From positions 1 to 25,034 of the forward strand of contig NZ_CALDMP010000097.1 of assembly GCF_937915125.1 (NCBI RefSeq): DNA of 25,034 nt. Reading direction: 5' to 3'. Of the stretch, positions 12,917 through 20,044 are shown piece after piece. Origin of the DNA: an uncultured Ruminococcus sp. Lineage in GTDB: Bacteria > Bacillota > Clostridia > Oscillospirales > Ruminococcaceae. The position numbers were made by a program, and so were the translations under genes. Within the stretch, counting starts at the first letter, position 1. Every line of letters starts with the position of its first letter. The notes under the pieces were generated by a model. That model was not told where the DNA came from. It ran no database searches and was given only the letters and a program-made list of their open reading frames with translations.

Positions 12917-15900
12917 TTGGCTAACTACATTTGGCAAAAACGTGCATTCGCTGGGGCACTTGCGTGTCTTTTGACGGCGGCATCCCTGCCGCTGACTGCC
13001 TATGGAGCACAGGAGCAGAGCACCGGAACACCGCAGGCAGAGACGCAGACGCCGGACGAGACGTCTGCCGACACTGGCGGCAATCTCTCCTATGAACAGC
13101 AGGGCACCTACAGCGACTATTATGATACGTATCAGGACGAACCGCGTCCCGATGCGGAGATCATGGTATACGGTGCGGACTTTCAGACGGCGGACTGCGA
13201 TACATATGACACGCTGACCAGCTGCGGCACCGTGAATTGGGCAAACGAGGAGACGCCCTCAAATACCCTGATCTGGAACAGCGCCGAGGGCAGCTTTACC
13301 TATGAAGTGACCGTGCCGGAAACCGGTCTGTATTCCATTGAAGCGTCCTATTGTCCCATTTCCTCCAACACCTCGGAAATCTCCTTTTCCCTTGCCATTG
13401 ACGGCGAAATTCCCTACGATACAGCATCCCGTCTGAAGCTGAACAAGGTGTACAAAAACAAAGAGGAAATAAAAACCGACAGCAACGGCAACCAGGTGCG
13501 TCCCACGCAGGTGCAGGCGGAGATCTGGCAGACCTGCTGGATCGGTGACTCTGACGGTTTGTTTAACGATCCCTTGTTCTTCTATCTGGAAGAGGGAACT
13601 CACGAGATCACCATTTCTTCCGAAAAGGCATATTTTGCACTGGCGTATCTGCGATTTGCCCAGCCGGAGAAAACCCCGACCTATGACGAGTATGTCAGCA
13701 GCGTGGACACCGCTGTGACAAAGGAAAGCACGCCTTCTGGTATTGTGCGCATTGAGGGCGAGAATGCCGTCTATAAGTCGGATTCCGTGCTCTATCCGAC
13801 TTATGATAATTCCACCAGTGCCATTTCTCCCTCTGACCCGAAGCATATGCTGTATAACACCATCGGCAGCGGCAACTGGGACAAGGCACTCCAGACCATT
13901 ACCTGGCAGGTAGACGCCGGCACACTCCCCGGAGACGGCTGGTATAAGCTTGGCATCAAAGCCCGGCAGGAGGACATGCGCGGCTTCTATTCCAACCGCC
14001 GGATCTATATTGACGGTCAGGTGCCCAGTGAGGAATTTGACCAGGTGAAGTTCTACTACGACACGGACTTCCGGATGACCACCGTAGAGAACGGAGACGG
14101 CGAGGCAGTCTATGTATATCTGACTGCCGGTGAAGATCACACCATCACAATGGAAGCGATCCCCGGCGAGATCGGTGATTCCATGCGCCAGCTGGATGCC
14201 ATTGTGCTGGATCTGAATACCTATTACCGTAAGATCGTTATGATCACCGGTCCGGCACCGGATAAGTATACCGATTATTATGTACATGAAAAGATCCCGG
14301 AACTGGTAGATGAGTTCCAGCGGATCTCCGACGAACTGAAGAAGATCCAGGATCACATCGAGGCTCTGGCGAATTCCCAGGGTACAGAAGCGGCTTCCCT
14401 GGAACAGATGCGTATCATTCTGGACAAGTGCGTGGACGATCCTCTGAAGATCCCCAACTATCTGTCCCAGATCAAGGACTATATCACCTCCCTTTCCTCC
14501 TGGATGCGTGACTATCGTGACCAGCCTCTGGAAGTGGATTATCTGGAACTGGCTTCGGCTGACCAGGAATTCCCGTCCATCAAGGCAGGCTTCTGGGATT
14601 CCATTTCCTACAGCTTCCAGCGGTTTGCAGCATCCTGGGATGAGGACTACAGCACCCTTTCTTCTACCACCGGCGATGATGCCATTGAAGTCTGGGTACA
14701 GCTGGGACGTGACCAGGCACAGGTGGTGAAGGAACTGGTAGAATCCGAGTTCATGCCGGAATACGGCATCGAGATCTCGGTGAATCTGGTTGTCGGCGGC
14801 GTTGTGGAAGCAACTCTGGCGGACAAGGGACCCGATGTTGCCCTGTTCCTGGGCGGCGAATTTCCTGTGAACCTGGCAGCTCGTGGACTTCTGACAGATG
14901 TATCCCAGCTGGACGGCTATGAGGAAATGACCCAGCTGTACCAGGAAAATGCAATGGTACCCTATCAGTATGACGGCGGCACCTATGGTCTGCCGCTCAC
15001 CAGAAGCTGGGCAATGATGTTCTACCGGAAGGATGTTCTCAGCGAACTGGGCTTTACAAATGCGCCCCAGACCTGGGAGGATCTGATCGACATGCTCCCG
15101 GCACTCCAGCGGAGTTATATGTCCGCCGGTCTGGTGCTGCCGGCTGTTGCAGCGGATGCCAATATGGCGACCATTTCTGCGGCAACAGAATCCGGTCTGA
15201 CCTATGCGGCACTGCTGCTCCAGCGGGGTCAGAACTATTATAATGACAAACAGACAGAGACGACGTTCAATACCAATGCGGCAATCGACTCCTTCGAAAT
15301 GTGGACGGATTTCTACACGAAGTATGACTTCGACCAGCAGTACGACGCATTCAGCCGATTCCGTACAGGTGAATATCCCATCGTTGTTTCGGACTACTGC
15401 ACGTTCTTCAACCAGCTGGCAGTTGCAGCACCGGAGATCGACGGTCTGTGGGGCTTCACGGCAATTCCGGGTACGCTCCGGGAGGATGGTACCATTTCTC
15501 ATGCAGTCAACTCCAACAACACCGGTGCAGTCATCTTCAATAAGGTGGATGAAAAGACAAACGGCATCGAGAACGCCTGGACCTTCCTGAAGTGGTTCTG
15601 CTCCACAGAGGTACAGGTGGAATACGGCACGCAGATCGAGGGTCTCATGGGGCAGATGGGTCGTTATGCAACGGCAAACAAGGAAGCCCTGACCCAGCTG
15701 GCATGGTCTGCGGATGAGGCGAATACCATTCTGAATGCCATGGACGAGCTGGAAGAGATTCCGATCATCCCGGCGTCCTACTCTGTCACCCGTAATGTCA
15801 TGAATGCATTCCGTGATGTGGTCAATAACTATGAGAACCCCCGGGATACGCTCATGTCCTACAACCGGGATATCAATGAGGAAATCACCAGAAAGCGTGA

Positions 15901-15922
15901 AAATCTCGGACTTGACACCTGA
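12917..15922 (+). CDS. Large extracellular solute-binding protein with N-terminal carbohydrate-binding-like modules
   Basis: This is the predicted substrate-capture protein of an ABC sugar importer, about 1001 residues against roughly 400-550 for usual family members. I chose TTG 12917: GAAGGGTGG sits 7 bp upstream and the product starts with a clean signal peptide (KRAFAGALACLLTAASLPLTAYGA). A GTG at 12830 would add 29 basic residues. Residues 85-225 and 275-437 look like two beta-sandwich, CBM6-like modules (EVTVPETGLYSIEASY; RIEGENA; WYKLGIKAR). Residues 453-548 are helical, possibly coiled coil. Residues 588-975 are the binding-protein fold (GPDVALFLGGEFPVNLA, YGLPLTRSWAMMFYRKDVL, TWEDLIDML, AWTFLKWFCS). 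There is no lipobox cysteine at the cleavage site. It is the first gene of the operon, and the permeases follow after 99 bp. The substrate is unknown; a polysaccharide fragment is a guess. Confidence 0.85.
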   Translation: MANYIWQKRAFAGALACLLTAASLPLTAYGAQEQSTGTPQAETQTPDETSADTGGNLSYEQQGTYSDYYDTYQDEPRPDAEIMVYGADFQTADCDTYDTLTSCGTVNWANEETPSNTLIWNSAEGSFTYEVTVPETGLYSIEASYCPISSNTSEISFSLAIDGEIPYDTASRLKLNKVYKNKEEIKTDSNGNQVRPTQVQAEIWQTCWIGDSDGLFNDPLFFYLEEGTHEITISSEKAYFALAYLRFAQPEKTPTYDEYVSSVDTAVTKESTPSGIVRIEGENAVYKSDSVLYPTYDNSTSAISPSDPKHMLYNTIGSGNWDKALQTITWQVDAGTLPGDGWYKLGIKARQEDMRGFYSNRRIYIDGQVPSEEFDQVKFYYDTDFRMTTVENGDGEAVYVYLTAGEDHTITMEAIPGEIGDSMRQLDAIVLDLNTYYRKIVMITGPAPDKYTDYYVHEKIPELVDEFQRISDELKKIQDHIEALANSQGTEAASLEQMRIILDKCVDDPLKIPNYLSQIKDYITSLSSWMRDYRDQPLEVDYLELASADQEFPSIKAGFWDSISYSFQRFAASWDEDYSTLSSTTGDDAIEVWVQLGRDQAQVVKELVESEFMPEYGIEISVNLVVGGVVEATLADKGPDVALFLGGEFPVNLAARGLLTDVSQLDGYEEMTQLYQENAMVPYQYDGGTYGLPLTRSWAMMFYRKDVLSELGFTNAPQTWEDLIDMLPALQRSYMSAGLVLPAVAADANMATISAATESGLTYAALLLQRGQNYYNDKQTETTFNTNAAIDSFEMWTDFYTKYDFDQQYDAFSRFRTGEYPIVVSDYCTFFNQLAVAAPEIDGLWGFTAIPGTLREDGTISHAVNSNNTGAVIFNKVDEKTNGIENAWTFLKWFCSTEVQVEYGTQIEGLMGQMGRYATANKEALTQLAWSADEANTILNAMDELEEIPIIPASYSVTRNVMNAFRDVVNNYENPRDTLMSYNRDINEEITRKRENLGLDT

Positions 15923-15941
15923 CGGGAAGAGAAAAGAGCAG

Positions 15942-15957
15942 AAGGGATATGTCCCTT
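15942..15957 (+). other. Intergenic hairpin between binding protein and permeases
   Basis: AAGGGA (15942-15947) pairs with TCCCTT (15952-15957) around TATG, followed by a short T-run (TTTTG when the last stem bases are included). The stem is too weak for full termination. Hairpins here commonly stabilise the upstream binding-protein mRNA or attenuate the permeases, giving excess binding protein. Confidence 0.4.
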
Positions 15958-16021
15958 TTGCAGCCTGTTTTTCTTGCCTTTAACTTCTAATCTCTAAATC
16001 TCTAATAAGGAGGGGTTTCAC

Positions 16022-16954
16022 TTGGATACTGCCGAAATTGGCAAAAGAACAAGACAGGAAAACCGGCGGCTGACCTGGCTTGCAGTGAAGCAGAACAAGG
16101 TGACTTATCTGATGATGTTGCCGTTCATGCTGTTTTTCCTGGTGTTTACCATTGTGCCGGTGGTGATGTCCCTGCCCATGGGTTTTACGGACTTCAACAT
16201 GGTACAGATGCCGAAATTTGTCGGCTTGTCGAACTATACGACACTGTTTCTCTCGGATAAGGTCTTTATCCAGTCCATTCGTGTGACGCTGGTGTTTGCA
16301 CTCTTCACCGGTCCCATCAGCTATATTCTCTGTTTCCTGCTGGCGTGGCTGATCAACGAGCTGCATCCAAAGCTCCGCACTATCTTCACCCTGATCTTCT
16401 ATGCACCGTCCATGGCGAATGTGTACACCGTATGGAAACTCATCTTCAGCGGTGACTCCTATGGCTATATCAACTCATTCCTGCTGGATCTGGGGCTTAT
16501 CACATCGCCTATCCAGTGGCTCACGGACGGCGATTATGTCCTGGGCGTTACCATCGTAGTACAGATGTGGATCAGCCTTGGCGCAGGCTTCCTGGCACTC
16601 CGTGCAGGTTTCCAGAACATCGACCGGTCTCAGTATGAGGCAGGTGCCATTGAGGGTATCAAGAGCCGCTGGCAGGAACTGATCTACATCACCATCCCGT
16701 CCATGGGACCCCAGCTGATGTTTGCGGCAGTCATGCAGATTGTCAGCTCCTTCACTGCCGGTGTGGTATCCCAGAACCTGGTGGGTTTCCCCAGCACGGA
16801 CTACAAGGCGCACACCATCATGAACCACGCCTATGACTACGGCTGGGTACGCTATGAAATGGGCTATGCTTCGGCGATCTGTATGATCCTGTTTGTGGTC
16901 ATGTATCTCCTGAACAAGCTCATCGGCAGGGTTCTCAGCAAGTATATGGACTAA
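16022..16954 (+). CDS. Sugar ABC transporter permease, MalF-type (pair 1)
   Basis: An inner-membrane permease of about 310 residues, forming half of a heterodimeric channel. The start is TTG 16022, with a perfect AAGGAGG at 16007-16013. The sequence has the MalF-like layout: a cytoplasmic N-terminal basic stretch, a first membrane helix (YLMMLPFMLFFLVFTIVP), the periplasm-side segment PKFVGLSNYTTLF typical of this family, and further helices. The ATPase-docking EAA loop reads EAGAIEG near residue 206, slightly off the usual EAAxxDG. The partner permease starts 12 bp downstream. No ATPase gene is nearby, so a shared MsmX/MsiK-like ATPase encoded elsewhere is expected. Confidence 0.92.
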   Translation: MDTAEIGKRTRQENRRLTWLAVKQNKVTYLMMLPFMLFFLVFTIVPVVMSLPMGFTDFNMVQMPKFVGLSNYTTLFLSDKVFIQSIRVTLVFALFTGPISYILCFLLAWLINELHPKLRTIFTLIFYAPSMANVYTVWKLIFSGDSYGYINSFLLDLGLITSPIQWLTDGDYVLGVTIVVQMWISLGAGFLALRAGFQNIDRSQYEAGAIEGIKSRWQELIYITIPSMGPQLMFAAVMQIVSSFTAGVVSQNLVGFPSTDYKAHTIMNHAYDYGWVRYEMGYASAICMILFVVMYLLNKLIGRVLSKYMD

Positions 16955-16966
16955 GGAGGGTGCAGT

Positions 16967-17854
16967 ATGGCAAAAAAAGAAAAAGTATACGGCACTCACC
17001 TGAAAGTGTCCACAAAGCGTGCCGGACATAAGGTCGGCGGAACCATCGGTATTTTTGTGTTCCTGCTGATCCTGGCACTGTTCATGGCACTGCCCATCTA
17101 TCTGGCAGTTGTCATGTCCCTGAAGCCGGTGCAGGAACTGTTCGTGTTCCCGCCGAAGCTCTACGTCATTGACCCCACCCTCTCCAACTACAGCACCATG
17201 TTCCGCATGTGCTCGGATCTGTGGGTGCCCTTTTCCCGTTATGTATTCAACAGCGTCTTTGTCACTGTATCGGTTACGGTATGCCAGGTGGTATTCTCCG
17301 CCATGGCGGCGTTCTGTCTGGCAAAGGTACGCTTTCCCGGCGCAAAGGCACTCAATGCCATTATCGTCGTTGCCCTGCTGTATCAGAGCAATGTCATCTA
17401 CATCATGCAGTACATGGTCATGGCAAAGCTGCACATGATCGATACCTACTGGGCACTGATCCTGCCGTCTGTTGCGGCGCCCATGAACCTGTTCCTCATG
17501 CGGCAGTCCATGACCCAGGTGCCGGATGCCATGATCGAAGCGGCAAAGGTGGACGGCGCAGGCATGTTCCGCATCTGCTGGCAGATCGTCATGCCGAACC
17601 AGAAGCCGGCGCTGATGACCGTCATTATCTTCGCATTCCAGGCGGCGTGGAATATCCAGGGCGGTACGCTGGTATTCAGCGAATCCCTGAAAACACTCCC
17701 CACCGTGGTACAGCAGGCAGCTTCGGCAGGTCTTGCGAGAGCCGGCGTTGCCATGGCGGCAGCCGTGTTCATGCTGGTGCCGCCGATCATCATCTTCATG
17801 CTGGCACAGCGGCAGGTAATCGAAACCATGGCGCACTCGGGCATCAAAGACTAA
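16967..17854 (+). CDS. Carbohydrate ABC transporter permease, MalG-type (pair 1)
   Basis: A membrane permease of 295 residues that should pair with the preceding MalF-type subunit. ATG 16967 is preceded by AAGGAGG overlapping the end of the upstream gene. A hydrophobic first helix (GIFVFLLILALFMALPIYLAVVMS) is followed by the family segment SLKPVQELFVFPPKLYV. Several more helices follow, then a well-conserved EAA loop, EAAKVDGAG, near residue 191. The protein ends QRQVIETMAHSGIKD, the usual MalG-type C-terminus. A 16-bp gap leads to the NHL-propeller gene, so both belong to one transcript. Confidence 0.93.
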   Translation: MAKKEKVYGTHLKVSTKRAGHKVGGTIGIFVFLLILALFMALPIYLAVVMSLKPVQELFVFPPKLYVIDPTLSNYSTMFRMCSDLWVPFSRYVFNSVFVTVSVTVCQVVFSAMAAFCLAKVRFPGAKALNAIIVVALLYQSNVIYIMQYMVMAKLHMIDTYWALILPSVAAPMNLFLMRQSMTQVPDAMIEAAKVDGAGMFRICWQIVMPNQKPALMTVIIFAFQAAWNIQGGTLVFSESLKTLPTVVQQAASAGLARAGVAMAAAVFMLVPPIIIFMLAQRQVIETMAHSGIKD

Positions 17855-17870
17855 AGAAAGGGTGAGATAC

Positions 17871-19388
17871 TTGCAGAAAAAGGCAAAACATCTGGCGGCG
17901 GCGTGTCTGTCTGCACTGATGCTTGCGGCGGCGGTGGGCGCACCGGCGGCTTCGGCACAGGAGCACTATAACGTCTATAACTACGACCGCTGGAATGAAG
18001 CAACTCCTTCTCAGGCAGGCTATGCGGCAGAACGTGCCGTGAGCGGTCTCGATCTGGGCTGCGGGGCGTTCAATACCCCTACAGATCTCTTCCGTGACTG
18101 GGAGGACCGCTTTTATGTGGTGGACAGCGGCAACAACCGTATTGTGGTAACAGACGGCGGGTTCACCAAGGCTGATAAGATCTATGACAGCTTCCGCATG
18201 GAGGACGGCAGCGAGACCACGCTGAAATCTCCGGAGGGCATTTATATTTCCCAGGATACGGGACTGATGTACATCGCTGACACGGGAAATTCCCGGCTGC
18301 TGGTGTGCGATCTGGACGGCAATGTGCAGATGGAACTGACACGTCCGGATTCGACATTATATGAAAACGAGACATTCAAGCCCCAGAAGGTGGTTGTGGA
18401 CAAGGCAGGCAACATCTACATGGTGCTGAACAACATCACAAACGGTGCGGCAATGTTCAACAGCGACGGAGAATTCCAGGGCTATTTCGGTGCAAACTCC
18501 GTGGATGCTACGGCGGAAGTTGTTGCAAACTACTTCTGGAACCTCATTGCAACAGACGAAATGCGTGCCAATTCGTCCCGTAAGGTTGCCGCCGGTATCA
18601 CAAACTTCGATATCGACGAGGAAGGCTTCATTTACACCGTGACCCAATCCTCTTCCTCTGAGGCAGACCGTGTGAAAAAAGTCAATCCGGCAGGCTATAA
18701 CCTGTATTCCGCCTGGGATGTGACCTTCGGCGATCTGGATTCCATCTATGATTCCAACACTAACCAGAATTACAGCACCAAGATGATGGACATTGATGTG
18801 GACGATGTGGGCAGACTGAACTGCCTGGATCTGGAAACGGGACGTGTGTTCCAGTACGATGAGGACGGCAACCTGCTGTTCATTCTGGGTTCCACATCCG
18901 ATCAGGTAGGCGGCTTTTCCATGAAGGTTTCCGCTGTGGAGACCATGGGAACCAATATCTACGTTGCGGATTCTATGAAAAATACCGTGACCATTTTCTC
19001 GGAGACCGACTTCGGTGGCATTGTCCACGAGGCAGTTTCTCTGTACAATGATGGCTACTATGCAGAAGCACTGGAGCCGTGGCGTGAGGTACTGAAGCGG
19101 GACGGCAACTATCGTATGGCATACATCGGTATCTCTTCTGCCCTGTACAACGAGGGCGACTATGAAGGCTCTATGAAATATGCCAAGCTTGCCGAATCGC
19201 CGAAGCAGTATAATAAGGCGTTTGAAGGCTATCGTTCGGAGTGGCTGAACCGGAACTTCACCTGGATCATTCTTGTGGTAGTTGTCCTGGTAGGCGTCTG
19301 GGTATTCTTCCACTTCCGGAACAAGAAAAAGAAGAAGAATCAGCCGAAAAATCTGGTTGAAATGCTGCACGAGGGAGAGGAGGAGTGA
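17871..19388 (+). CDS. Membrane-anchored NHL-type beta-propeller protein with TPR segment
   Basis: A protein of about 505 residues predicted to sit outside the membrane, held by a C-terminal helix. TTG 17871 is preferred (AAAGGGTGA 7-8 bp upstream); GTG 17862 lies inside that ribosome binding site. Residues 1-31 are a signal peptide ending ASAQ. Residues 65-375 carry NHL-like blades (FYVVDSGNNRIVV, MYIADTGNSRLLVCDLDGN, KVVVDKAGNIYMV). Residues 386-455 resemble two TPR repeats (NDGYYAEALEPWREVLKRDG, YNEGDYEGSMKYAKLAE). A membrane helix at about 463-482 (WIILVVVVLVGVWVFFHF) and a Lys-rich tail follow. Propellers and TPRs bind partners, so it may scaffold the binding protein, permeases or DUF5696 protein; this is inferred only from co-transcription. 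I recognise no named gene. Confidence 0.8.
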   Translation: MQKKAKHLAAACLSALMLAAAVGAPAASAQEHYNVYNYDRWNEATPSQAGYAAERAVSGLDLGCGAFNTPTDLFRDWEDRFYVVDSGNNRIVVTDGGFTKADKIYDSFRMEDGSETTLKSPEGIYISQDTGLMYIADTGNSRLLVCDLDGNVQMELTRPDSTLYENETFKPQKVVVDKAGNIYMVLNNITNGAAMFNSDGEFQGYFGANSVDATAEVVANYFWNLIATDEMRANSSRKVAAGITNFDIDEEGFIYTVTQSSSSEADRVKKVNPAGYNLYSAWDVTFGDLDSIYDSNTNQNYSTKMMDIDVDDVGRLNCLDLETGRVFQYDEDGNLLFILGSTSDQVGGFSMKVSAVETMGTNIYVADSMKNTVTIFSETDFGGIVHEAVSLYNDGYYAEALEPWREVLKRDGNYRMAYIGISSALYNEGDYEGSMKYAKLAESPKQYNKAFEGYRSEWLNRNFTWIILVVVVLVGVWVFFHFRNKKKKKNQPKNLVEMLHEGEEE

Positions 19389-19395
19389 TGCGGCC

Positions 19396-20025
19396 ATGAT
19401 GGATCTTACACAAAAACAATGGGTCAAGCACAGCGTCTTTCATCCCTTTGAGGGTTTTGAGGATCTGCGCTGGAAAAAAGGCGGTTCCGTGCTCTATGCC
19501 AGCATTGTGATCCTGCTTTGGTTCATCGGTTCCATTTTGTATAACAATGCCTATGGGTTCCAGTTCTTTATCTCATCGGATAAGCTGTTCAGCATTGTGC
19601 CGTATATTGTCCAGACCATCTGCCTGTTCCTGGTATGGGTAGTGGGCAACTGGTCCATCTGCACCCTGCTGGACGGCGAGGGCACCATGAAGAACATCTA
19701 TATCTACAGTGCCTATTCCCTGATCCCCTATGTGGTGAGCCTCTATGTGGAGACGATTCTCTCCCATGTGCTCATCCGGGACGAGGAGATCTTTATCACC
19801 TGCGTGCAGGTCATCGGTCTGGTCTGGTCGATCCTTCTGATGTTCAACGCCATTAAGGCGGTGCACCAGTATTCCATCTCCAAGACCATTCTGGCGCTGA
19901 TCCTGACCTTTGTGGCAATGATTATCATTCTGATTCTGCTGGTACTGCTCGTGGCACTGTTCCAGCAGGTATACGTGTTTATTTCTTCCGTCTACACGGA
20001 GATCACATATCGCGTGAGAGTATAG
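19396..20025 (+). CDS. YIP1-like polytopic membrane protein
   Basis: A small integral membrane protein of about 209 residues with five predicted helices (near 29-50, 64-90, 102-122, 132-154 and 165-198). The N-terminal HPFEGFEDLRWKKGGS and the WVVGNWSICTLLDGEGTMKN block after helix 2 match what I know of bacterial YIP1-family proteins, whose biochemical role is unclear. ATG 19396 is chosen (a second Met follows at 19399) because GGAGAGGAGG at the end of the upstream gene serves as ribosome binding site; in-frame starts further upstream overlap that gene. It begins 7 bp after the propeller gene, and the DUF5696-like gene follows after 19 bp. The tight packing suggests a membrane partner for one of these proteins. 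Confidence 0.75.
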   Translation: MMDLTQKQWVKHSVFHPFEGFEDLRWKKGGSVLYASIVILLWFIGSILYNNAYGFQFFISSDKLFSIVPYIVQTICLFLVWVVGNWSICTLLDGEGTMKNIYIYSAYSLIPYVVSLYVETILSHVLIRDEEIFITCVQVIGLVWSILLMFNAIKAVHQYSISKTILALILTFVAMIIILILLVLLVALFQQVYVFISSVYTEITYRVRV

Positions 20026-20044
20026 AAAGGACGGTGGAACAGAC

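Noticed and set aside
12947..12970. Cys in the binding-protein signal peptide (GALAC) as a lipobox
   Set aside because: The order of residues does not fit the lipobox consensus and it lies in mid-helix, with a normal cleavage region further on.
13259..15502. 747-codon minus-strand frame opposite the solute-binding protein
   Set aside because: It has no ribosome binding site or domain pattern; the + strand frame encodes a recognisable binding protein.
16475..17836. 453-codon minus-strand frame opposite the permeases
   Set aside because: The His/Asp-rich composition is the antisense shadow of membrane-protein codons; the EAA motifs lie on the + strand.
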